Source of the DNA: JAYENY01 sp964646075
GTDB taxonomy: Bacteria; Patescibacteriota; Minisyncoccia; Minisyncoccales; PEYH01
Direction of reading: 5' to 3'
Assembly: GCA_964646075.1 (NCBI GenBank)
Contig: CAZYBZ010000012.1
Coordinates: forward strand, 1-15,379
DNA: 15,379 nucleotides
Under the pieces are notes generated by a model. The model was given only the letters and a program-made list of their open reading frames with translations, was not told the DNA's origin and did not search any database. Positions within the stretch are counted from its first letter, which is position 1. Every line of letters starts with the position of its first letter. Shown here piece by piece: positions 1 to 6,600 of the stretch. The position numbers were made by a program, and so were the translations under genes.

Positions 1-4
1 GCCG

Positions 5-32
5 AATAATCATTTATCATTTATCATTGATT
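5..32 (+). repeat. Intergenic heptamer array, copy 1 (4 units)
   Basis: Four consecutive 7-bp units fit ATTNATY: AATAATC, ATTTATC, ATTTATC and ATTGATT, phased without gaps. This is the first of six intergenic arrays of the same family in the window. It lies downstream of the minus-strand tRNA terminator. Confidence 0.6.
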
Positions 33-39
33 TGTGGCT

Positions 40-65
40 TAGATGTTGTAAATGTTTAACATCTA
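40..65. repeat. Small inverted repeat
   Basis: TAGATGTT (40-47) and AACATCTA (58-65) are perfect 8-bp inverted arms around a 10-nt loop. Neither strand has a U-tract after the hairpin, so it is not a convincing intrinsic terminator. Its function is unknown. Confidence 0.35.
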
Positions 66-77
66 CATTCATAAACC

Positions 78-104
78 AAAAAGCCCCTTAAAATAAGAGA
101 CTTT
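78..104 (-). terminator. Intrinsic terminator of the tRNA-like gene
   Basis: Read on the minus strand, AAAGTCTCTTA (104-94) pairs with TAAGGGGCTTT (90-80) around a TTT loop. The stem has 11 pairs, two of them U.G, and is followed by a U-run at 82-78. On the plus strand the wobble pairs become C/A mismatches, so the minus-strand orientation is favoured. It begins only a few bases after the mature 3' end predicted for the tRNA. Confidence 0.7.
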
Positions 105-109
105 CTGGA

Positions 110-183
110 TGGACCCGGCGGGCTTTGCACCCGCTACTCTGTGTGTCAAAGACAGAATTTTACATCCATAAAACTACGGGCCC
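110..183 (-). tRNA. tRNA-Gln(UUG)-like gene with anomalies
   Basis: The minus strand folds as a 74-nt cloverleaf. The acceptor GGGCCCG/CGGGTCC has one G.U pair. U8 and A9 are at 176-175, a D arm with GG lies in its loop at 167-166, and the anticodon loop CTTTGAC (151-145) has UUG at 149-147. The variable loop has 5 nt, the T arm is GCGGG/CCCGC, and A73 is at 110 with no CCA encoded directly after it. Arm lengths are canonical and an intrinsic terminator follows at once, which argues for a transcribed gene. Deviations are a C28 x C42 mismatch in the anticodon stem, a T-loop TGCAAAG lacking the usual U55, U rather than A at position 14, and G1-C72 where bacterial tRNA-Gln normally has U1-A72. 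It could be a functional but divergent tRNA-Gln, a decaying copy, or a tRNA-like regulatory RNA. Reading the loop one base later gives UGA, but tRNA-Ser needs a long variable arm that is absent. Confidence 0.6.
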
Positions 184-195
184 GGGTCCAGTGCC

Positions 196-204
196 ACTAT
201 ATCA
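196..204 (-). promoter_or_regulatory. Extended -10 promoter for the tRNA-like gene
   Basis: On the minus strand TG-A-TATAGT forms an extended -10 element with no good -35; the U-tract of the upstream terminator occupies that space. Transcription would start near 188-190, just before the tRNA 5' end at 183. A separate promoter is expected because a terminator stands between this gene and the upstream RNA. Confidence 0.4.
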
Positions 205-210
205 CAAGAC

Positions 211-249
211 AAAAAATAAAAGAAGCCACCTTGTGAGGTAACTTCTTTT
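211..249 (-). terminator. Intrinsic terminator of the upstream small RNA
   Basis: On the minus strand AAAAGAAG-TT-ACCT (249-236) pairs with AGGT-GG-CTTCTTTT (231-218) around a CACA loop. The 14-pair stem is continuous when two U.G pairs are counted, and TTTTATTTTTT follows. On the plus strand the two wobbles become C/A mismatches, so the structure is built for minus-strand RNA. Confidence 0.75.
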
Positions 250-292
250 ATGACACACAGAGTAGAACCCGTAGTGGATTCTCCTGTCTTCT
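211..292 (-). ncRNA. Approx. 80-nt structured RNA antisense to the adjacent tRNA
   Basis: A consensus minus-strand promoter predicts a start near 292, and a strong terminator ends at about 211. In between is a hairpin with stem AGAATCC/GGGTTCT (one U.G) and loop ACTAC, an outer ACAG/CTGT pairing, and then the terminator stem. The 15 nt at 265-251 are perfectly complementary to nucleotides 35 through the end of the variable loop of the tRNA encoded just downstream. No convincing ORF lies in it; a GTG-initiated frame would run through the terminator hairpin. I do not recognise an RNA family. It could act in trans on the tRNA, or in cis as a leader whose terminator controls read-through into the tRNA. 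Confidence 0.55.
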
Positions 293-298
293 GTAATT

Positions 299-326
299 AT
301 CATAGCAAATCAGAAAAGGTTGTCAA
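299..326 (-). promoter_or_regulatory. Strong sigma70-type promoter for the small RNA
   Basis: On the minus strand TTGACA (326-321), a 16-bp spacer and TATGAT (304-299) preceded by TGC form a perfect -35 with an extended -10. It points toward the small RNA, with transcription starting near 292. It is among the best promoter matches in the window. Confidence 0.7.
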
Positions 327-405
327 GGGCAAGTCTTATCCAATACAAGATGAGTGCGAAATGGTTTGTTATGCATTTTGGTTATAGGTGTCAGCCAAAT
401 TAACC

Positions 406-447
406 ATTAATCATTGATTATTGATCATTGATTATTGATCATTGATT
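406..447 (+). repeat. Intergenic heptamer array, copy 2 (6 units)
   Basis: Six gap-free heptamers occupy 42 bp: ATTAATC once, then ATTGATT and ATTGATC alternating. A 14-bp period is exactly duplicated at 413-426 and 427-440. The array stops four bases before the ATG of the four-helix-bundle gene, leaving no room for a Shine-Dalgarno sequence. Confidence 0.85.
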
Positions 448-451
448 TATT

Positions 452-940
452 ATGGAAGATCCGGAGAAATATAAAAAATCTGATGGAACAATTGACTGGG
501 GGAAGTTTGCTACAGCGCAGCTATCAATTAATGACAATTCATTATTGAAGAAGAAGACCAAATCGCTTGAGGATTTGCCAGTTTTCAAACTGGCTGACGA
601 GCTTTCTGATTATGTTTGGAAAATAGTTATAAAATGGGATTGGTTTTCAAAAAAGACCATAGGAGACCAAATAGCTCGTTCTGCTGATTCTGTTGGAGCT
701 AATATAGCAGAGGGTTATGGCCGTTATTTTTTTAGAGAATATATTGTATTTTTATATTATGCCCGCGGTTCGCTTTATGAAACACGCTATTGGGTGGAAA
801 AAGCGAGAAAAAGGAACTTAATCAACGAAGAGCAGTATAAATGGCTTAAGTCAAGAATAGACAAGTTGCCGATTGAAATCAATAAAGTAATTAAAATAGT
901 CAAAGGCGAAGCTCAAAAATGGAAAGGTAAGCCAAGATGA
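452..940 (+). CDS. Four-helix-bundle protein (23S rRNA intervening-sequence/S23 family)
   Basis: The protein has 162 aa. Residues about 42-150 match the small helical family first seen as ORFs inside 23S rRNA intervening sequences. It has the pattern Q-I-A-R-S-A-x-S-V-x-A-N-I-A-E-G-x-G-R at about 73-91, followed by an aromatic helix rich in YYARGSLYE and a C-terminal helix. Members are usually about 115-130 aa, so the charged first 40 residues are an extension. The family fold is a four-helix bundle; some relatives are accessory subunits of diversity-generating retroelements. The molecular role is not established, and no reverse transcriptase or 23S gene is visible here. ATG 452 is the only plausible start, without a Shine-Dalgarno sequence. 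The gene is bounded on both sides by heptamer arrays, and its TGA stop falls within a degenerate unit of the downstream array. Confidence 0.85.
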   Translation: MEDPEKYKKSDGTIDWGKFATAQLSINDNSLLKKKTKSLEDLPVFKLADELSDYVWKIVIKWDWFSKKTIGDQIARSADSVGANIAEGYGRYFFREYIVFLYYARGSLYETRYWVEKARKRNLINEEQYKWLKSRIDKLPIEINKVIKIVKGEAQKWKGKPR

Positions 941-970
941 TCATTAATTATTGATTACTGATCATTAATC
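936..970 (+). repeat. Intergenic heptamer array, copy 3 (5 units)
   Basis: A degenerate unit GATGATC (936-942) contains the TGA stop of the preceding gene. It is followed by ATTAATT, ATTGATT, ACTGATC and ATTAATC without gaps. A further partial ATCATTGAT lies at 973-981, out of phase by two bases. Confidence 0.7.
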
Positions 971-984
971 AGATCATTGATAGG

Positions 985-1013
985 TTGAGTTTTCAAGAGA
1001 TTTGTGGTAAAAA
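985..1013 (+). promoter_or_regulatory. Putative promoter of the O-antigen-ligase-like gene
   Basis: TTGAGT (985-990), a 17-bp spacer and TAAAAA (1008-1013) with TGG before the -10 give a reasonable extended promoter. The predicted start near 1020 leaves an approximately 20-nt leader without a Shine-Dalgarno motif. Confidence 0.4.
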
Positions 1014-1039
1014 GAAGTTAAATAATTAAAGTCAAAAAA

Positions 1040-3496
1040 ATGTTAAACAAAATCTTGAAGGGGCTTATATATGCAACGGTCTTTTTAACGCCAATCTTTT
1101 ATCTGCCTCTTACCTTTGAATGGTTGGAGTTTAACAAGCTCTATCTTTTGTTTTTCTTGGTCTGGCTTTCGGTTTTGGTCTGGCTGTTGAAGATGATAGT
1201 GAGCGACAAAAAGGTGAGCATCAGATATTCAATTATAGATTTTGCTGTTTTGGCTTTTATGGCAGTAGCCATTATTTCTTCAGTTTTTTCAGTGGAAAGG
1301 ATTTCCAGCTTACTTGGATATTATGGGAGGTTTAGCACCGGATTGGTAGGGTTGCTGACTTTTGGAGCATTTTATTTTTTAATTGTTAATAATCTCGGGC
1401 ACGGAAAGGAGAAGATTGAACTCATGGGGGCAAAAAAAACAGAAGAAGGAGTGGTGGCAGTCCGCGGGATTATTAAAGCATTGCTTTACTCTGGAGGAGT
1501 AGCAATGTTTTTCGCTTATTTTGCTTTGTTTGGGGTTTGGAATAGGTTAGCTGGGATAAACAATCAGGCATTATTAATTATTAGAAATTTTGCTTTGAGA
1601 GTTAGTCCGGTCGGAGGGACATTAGAGGCATTAGCAATGTTTTTAGTGGTCTTACTAATTTTGGCAGTGATGATGATTTTAAAGACTTCAATGCTTTTTA
1701 ATTCAAATTTGGTTTCCAAAAAAAGAATTTTACGAAATATTTTACTTGGAAGTTTTGTGTTTTTCGCTTTTATCCTTGTACTGATTGCTGACTTTACCCC
1801 GGCTTTGGTTATTTTGGTTTTTGGCTTATTGGCGGTGGTGATTTTTACCATAAAGCAAAAAACTGCTGGGAAAGAAGAGCATCGTTTAATGTTGCCGATA
1901 TCTCTAGCCATTATTTCAGTCTTATTTTTAATTTTGAATTTTAGGGCAGTGATGGTAAATTTTCCCGGCTTTGTCCTGAATCGAGCTCAAGGGTTTGTGC
2001 CGGAAAGAGTAATGACTCAGTCCGAATCGTGGGGCGTGGCTGGTCGAGCGTCGGTGAGCGGCTTTAAACAGGCTTTGATTGGAAGCGGGCCAGGCACTTT
2101 TCATTATAATTTTTCTAAATTCAGGCCTGAGAGTTTGACAAGAGGAGGGCTTTGGGTCGTCGCTTTCGAACGGTCGGGTAATGTCTTTTCTGAGATTTTG
2201 ACCACAATGGGATTTTTAGGATTAATAGGATTTTTAGCGATACCGGGTCTTTTCTTTTGGAAAATTTTTGTTTCAAGCAGAGGGTTAGGATTTAATTTTA
2301 AGAAAAAAAAGAGTGGGAAAATAGATGATGAAATCTATTTATTAATGATTATTTTTGTCTCTTTGCTGTTGATTCATTTTTTCTATTATCAGACGCTAGT
2401 ACTATCATTTTTATTCTGGCTTTTCCTGGGTTTAATTTTAGGTTCGCTCTCTTTAAAAAGAAAAGAGGATGATCAATTTTTTATCAAGAAGAGAGAAATC
2501 TTATTAAAAGATAGAACAGAGATAGTTTTAGTCACCCAGACGACTTTAATAGTTTTATCTCTTAGTTTTATTATCGTTTGTTTTTTTGGATTTAATTTTT
2601 ACTTAGCTAGCATAAGGCATGTTGAGGGACTAAACGAACCAAACCTTGACAGAAAAGTTGAGCTTTTTCAAGAGGCGGTGAATAGAAATCCTCATCAAGC
2701 AAGGTATCAAATAGTTCTTTCTAGAGTATTTTTAGTTAAAGCTCAACAAGAGCTGGCTAACTTACCAGAAGGCGGGAATCAGGAAGGAGTAATTCATAAT
2801 CTTATGGTAGCTCGTCTTTTTGCCGAGAACGCCACCGTTATTGCTCCGGCCCAGTTTAACTCTTGGCACAATTTGGCTGAATTGTATCAATTTATGGGGG
2901 TTATGTCTGAAGAAGGAGAACAGTTTTTTGATATGGCTATTAATTTTCTAAGAAGAGCGTCGGTTATAGCGCCGATGAATCCAGAAGTCAGGACAATAAT
3001 AGGAAGATTGTATCTATTTTTAGAAAAAGAAGATGAGGCAAGAGTAGAGTTTAAAAAAGCGGTGGAGAAGGTAGAAGATTATGCCCCGGCTCATATCAGT
3101 TTGGCTCTGCTTTTGGAAAATGAGGGGAAAAAGGGCGAGGCGATTGATAGATTAGAAAAACTTTTATTAAGAAATCCTAATAATGCTGTGGTATTATTTC
3201 ATTTGGGACGCTTGTATTACAATGATGGTAAAATAGATAAAGCGATAGCTCAATTTTTAAGTGCCCTTAATTTAAATCCAGAATATTCTGACGCTAGATA
3301 TTCTTTGGCTATTGCTTATGAGAGGCAAGGAAGGACCGATGAGGCCTTGGAACAGCTGGAAATTGTTTTGGCAGTTAATCCTGGAAATGAGGAAGTTAAA
3401 GAAAGGATTGAGAGGTTAAAAGCCGGGACAAGCGAGCCAGAGGAGAAGATTGAGGCGTTGACAGAGGAGGAGAGAATTTTAGAAAAGATAGAATAA
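1040..3496 (+). CDS. O-antigen ligase-like membrane protein with C-terminal TPR repeats
   Basis: The protein has 818 aa. About 13 hydrophobic segments fill residues 8-520, with one large outside loop at about 305-385. That loop carries the motif S-x-S-W-G-V-A-G-R-A and then G-S-G-P-G-T-F (348-354), typical of the Wzy_C/O-antigen-ligase superfamily. After the last membrane segment, residues about 535-800 form degenerate 34-residue TPR helices with repeated N-P turns. The acidic tail is rich in Glu. Superfamily members transfer or polymerise lipid-linked glycans at the outer face of the membrane; the glycan acceptor here cannot be told. TPR fusions occur in this superfamily and probably recruit partners. 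No glycosyltransferase cluster surrounds it, so a stand-alone surface glycan or protein-glycosylation role is possible. The ATG start fits the first membrane segment. No Shine-Dalgarno sequence is seen. Confidence 0.8.
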   Translation: MLNKILKGLIYATVFLTPIFYLPLTFEWLEFNKLYLLFFLVWLSVLVWLLKMIVSDKKVSIRYSIIDFAVLAFMAVAIISSVFSVERISSLLGYYGRFSTGLVGLLTFGAFYFLIVNNLGHGKEKIELMGAKKTEEGVVAVRGIIKALLYSGGVAMFFAYFALFGVWNRLAGINNQALLIIRNFALRVSPVGGTLEALAMFLVVLLILAVMMILKTSMLFNSNLVSKKRILRNILLGSFVFFAFILVLIADFTPALVILVFGLLAVVIFTIKQKTAGKEEHRLMLPISLAIISVLFLILNFRAVMVNFPGFVLNRAQGFVPERVMTQSESWGVAGRASVSGFKQALIGSGPGTFHYNFSKFRPESLTRGGLWVVAFERSGNVFSEILTTMGFLGLIGFLAIPGLFFWKIFVSSRGLGFNFKKKKSGKIDDEIYLLMIIFVSLLLIHFFYYQTLVLSFLFWLFLGLILGSLSLKRKEDDQFFIKKREILLKDRTEIVLVTQTTLIVLSLSFIIVCFFGFNFYLASIRHVEGLNEPNLDRKVELFQEAVNRNPHQARYQIVLSRVFLVKAQQELANLPEGGNQEGVIHNLMVARLFAENATVIAPAQFNSWHNLAELYQFMGVMSEEGEQFFDMAINFLRRASVIAPMNPEVRTIIGRLYLFLEKEDEARVEFKKAVEKVEDYAPAHISLALLLENEGKKGEAIDRLEKLLLRNPNNAVVLFHLGRLYYNDGKIDKAIAQFLSALNLNPEYSDARYSLAIAYERQGRTDEALEQLEIVLAVNPGNEEVKERIERLKAGTSEPEEKIEALTEEERILEKIE

Positions 3497-3509
3497 TTTT
3501 ATTTTGCTA

Positions 3510-3537
3510 TTGACTTTTTCTGTGGGGACTGTAATAT
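3510..3537 (+). promoter_or_regulatory. rpoBC promoter
   Basis: TTGACT (3510-3515), a 16-bp spacer and TAATAT (3532-3537) lie just after the end of the upstream gene. A start near 3544 gives a leader of about 150 nt to rpoB, the longest mRNA leader in the window. Confidence 0.6.
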
Positions 3538-3604
3538 AGTATTTAAGATATTTTGTTTAATTTTGAAATCTAATTTTCGTTAAAGAAGCATAAGAGAGGC
3601 TTTA

Positions 3605-3632
3605 CCCTTTGAAAAGAAGGGGGGAATTTTTT
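3605..3632 (+). terminator. Weak terminator or attenuator in the rpoB leader
   Basis: CCCTT (3605-3609) pairs with AAGGG (3617-3621) around a 7-nt loop. Further G.U pairs are possible, and six T residues sit at 3627-3632. It lies between the rpoB promoter and start, so it may attenuate rpoBC or clear read-through from the upstream gene. The stem is short. Confidence 0.35.
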
Positions 3633-3647
3633 GTCGTAATAACAGTT

Positions 3648-3689
3648 ACTGATTACTGGTTATTTATCACTTATCATTAATTATTTATT
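3648..3689 (+). repeat. Intergenic heptamer array, copy 4 (6 units)
   Basis: Six phased units occupy 42 bp: ACTGATT, ACTGGTT, ATTTATC, ACTTATC, ATTAATT and ATTTATT. The array ends four bases before the rpoB ATG, so these units form the 3' end of the rpoB leader. Confidence 0.75.
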
Positions 3690-3693
3690 AAGG

Positions 3694-6600
3694 ATGATAA
3701 CAAAAGATTTTTCTAAATCTAATATCCGTTTATCATTGCCTTATCTCTTAGAGGTTCAAAAGGCAAGCTGGAAAGAGTTTTGGCAGAGAGAGCTCAAGGA
3801 GTTATTTGAAGAAGTTTCGCCAATGCGTGACTACACTGGTCGGTGGCTCGAAATTTGGTTCTTAGACTATACCCTTGGAAAGCCTTATTATGAGAATGAA
3901 TTTGAGGCGAAAAAATGCGAGGATTCTTTTTCTGCTCCACTTAAACTTTTGGTTAAGTTGGTTAATCGCAAAACAAAAGAAGAAACGATTCAGGAAGTTT
4001 TTTTCTGTGATTTTCCTCTAATGACCGAAAGAGGAACTTTTATTATTAATGGGGTTGAGAGAGTCGTTATTTCACAGCTGATTCGTTCCCCAGGAGCTTT
4101 TTTTACTTGTCGAAAAATTAAAGGTAGAGAATATTTCGGAGCTAGAATAATCCCTAATCGAGGGAGTTGGCTAGAATTTGAGACAGACGCTTCTGGTTTT
4201 ATTGGAGTAAAAATTGACCGCCGAAAAAGAGTTCCAGCAACCACCATCTTGAGAGCATTCGGTGTTGACACGGATTCAAAAATTAAAGAATTATTTTCGG
4301 ATATTGATAAAGGGGAAATTAAGTATATTGAAGAAACGATGAGAAGGGATGGGTCTAAGAATCAAGGTGAGGCCCTAGTAGAGATTTATAGAAGACTAAG
4401 GCCTGGAGACCTAGCTTCGCCTGATACAGCCAAGGAATTGATTGAGAATATGTTTTTTAATTTTGAAAGATATGACTTATCAAAGGTTGGAAGATGGAAG
4501 ACGCTACAAAGATTGCCAGAATTGAAGCTAAGCTCAAGATTTAAAATCCAAAATTTAAAATCGCAGGTTAAAAATAAAGAATCAGGGAGAATAAAAGAAA
4601 GAGAAGAGATTAATTTAGACGATAGGGTTTTGAGAATTGAGGATGTGATAGCGGTTGTTAGAGAAATTATTAGACTTAACAACACGCCAGGGAGTAAGCC
4701 AGATGAGATTGACCACTTGGGCAATAGAAGAGCAAGGACGATTTCAGAGCTTTTAAAAGATCGCTTAAGAGTCGGCTTAGCGAGAGTGGAAAGAATTAGT
4801 AGAGACAGAATGGCTAGTTTAGATGCCGAAGATATGTCTCCTAATAAAATTCTTAATCCAAAGCCCTTTATTTCTGTTTTAAAGCAATTTTTTGCCTCTT
4901 CACAGCTTTCTCAGTTCATGGATAATGAAAATATTTTAGCTGAATTGGAACACAAGAGACGACTAACAGCTGGTGGACCAGGAGGGCTAACTCGCAAAAG
5001 AGCCGGCTTGCAAGTAAGAGATGTTCAGCCCTCACATTATGGGAGGATTTGTCCAATAGAAACACCCGAAGGACCTAATGTCGGATTAGTAGGGCATTTA
5101 GCATCTTATGCCAGAATCAACCCTTATGGATTTATTGAAACCCCCTATTTTAAGGTGGAAAAAGGAAGAGTAACGAACAGAGTTCGATATCTTAACGCTT
5201 TTCAAGAGGAAAAATACAACATTGCTCATTCTTGCCTTAAGCTTGATAAAAAAGGGAAGATGATGGCGAGAGAAGTTGAGGCAAGGTCTATGGGTAAGCC
5301 AAAAATGATTGAGCGAGAGAAGATTGATTTTGTTGATGTTGCGCCAGAACAATTTATTTCCGCAGCAACAGCGTTAGTTCCCTTTTTGCAAAATGATGAT
5401 GCTAACAGAGCTTTAATGGGTTCTAATATGCAAAGGCAGTCAGTCCCCTTGATTAAAGCAGAAGCTCCCTTAGTTTCCTCTGGCATAGAAGAGCGAATAG
5501 TCCAAGATTCAGGTAAGACCATAACAGCTGAGGAAGATGGAACCATAGAAGAGGTTGATGGTCAGCACATTAAAGTTAAAGAGAGAGTTAAAGGGTCAAA
5601 CAAAAAAACAAAAAATGGGGGAGATAAGGTTTATAAAAATTATTTTTTACGGAATTTTGACGCCACTAATCAATTTACTTATTTTCATCATAAGCCAGTG
5701 ATTCGGAAGGGAGATAAAGTTAAGAAAGGAGAGATTCTTGCTGGCCCGACTGGCTCAGATAATGGTTGCTTAGCACTAGGTCAAAATCTTTTAGTTGCTT
5801 TTTTATCAATGAGAGGGCACAATTATGAGGATGCTATTATTCTCTCTAGTCGCGTTTTAGAAGAAGAACTTCTTTCAAGTGTTCATATTGAAATTTTTTC
5901 TTGTGATATTCGGGAAACAAAATTGGGTCCTGAGATAACAACTTGTGATATCCCTAATGTTTCTGAAGAAAAACTTAAAAATTTAGACGCAGAGGGTATT
6001 ATTCAAACTGGGGCAGAGGTTGGGCCTGGTGATATTTTAATTGGTAAAATTTCTCCTAAAGGAGAAACAGGTTTGACGGCAGAAGAGAGGCTGCTTTGGG
6101 CTATTTTTGGAGAAAAAGCTAAAAATATAAAAGACACTTCTCTTTTAATGGAGCATGGTAAAAAAGGAAGAGTCGTTAGAGTAAAAGAATTTTCTAGAGA
6201 GGCGGGGCATAAACTCCATCCCGGAGTAATTAAGAGGTATCAAGTAGAGGTTGCTCAATTAAGAGGGATTACAGTGGGAGACAAGATGGCTGGCAGGCAT
6301 GGGAACAAGGGAATAGTGGCAAAAATTTTTCCTAAAGAAGAGATGCCTTTTATGAAAGACGGCACGCCAATAGATATTATTTTAAATCCTTTGAGCGTTA
6401 TTTCTCGGATGAATATTGGGCAAATCTTAGAGACTCATCTTGGTTGGGCAGCTAAAACTTTGGGTTATAGGGCGATTTCACCTTCTTTCTCAGGCGCTAA
6501 CGAAGAAGATATTAAAGGAGAGCTTAAAAGAGCTGGGCTCCCCGAAGATGGAAAAATTAGACTTTATGATGGGAAAACAGGGGAGTCATTTGAGCAGAAG

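Larger units (their letters stand above)
134..265. repeat. 15-bp perfect inverted repeat linking tRNA and upstream RNA
   Basis: CTACTCTGTGTGTCA at 134-148 and its exact reverse complement at 251-265 are 102 bp apart. The left arm is the anticodon-arm 3' strand plus variable loop of the minus-strand tRNA. The right arm lies in the upstream minus-strand RNA. Two minus-strand transcripts carrying these arms would be mutually complementary. Confidence 0.85.

Noticed and set aside
110..183. tRNA-Ser(UGA)
   Set aside because: A one-base shift of the anticodon loop reads UGA, but the variable region is only four or five bases and tRNA-Ser needs a long arm.
134..265. Retron-like msr/msd flanked by inverted repeats
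   Set aside because: The 15-bp inverted arms superficially resemble a1/a2, but no reverse transcriptase gene is present. Separate promoters and terminators split the region into two RNAs.
211..292. T-box riboswitch
   Set aside because: The minus-strand RNA contains AAGGTGG and tRNA complementarity, but it lacks the full T-box consensus, a long stem I and a downstream aminoacyl-tRNA synthetase or amino-acid gene. The similarity is too short.
406..447. CRISPR array
   Set aside because: Units are 7 bp and contiguous with no spacers, and no cas genes are near.
452..940. Recoding of TGA (codes 4 or 25, as in some candidate phyla)
   Set aside because: TGA closes the four-helix-bundle frame at a sensible length, and no in-frame TGA occurs in rpoB, rpoC, ftsK or recA.
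4386..4724. Minus-strand open frames inside rpoB, rpoC, ftsK and the ligase-like gene
   Set aside because: They lie opposite strongly conserved coding sequence, resemble no family and have low-complexity composition; they are shadows.
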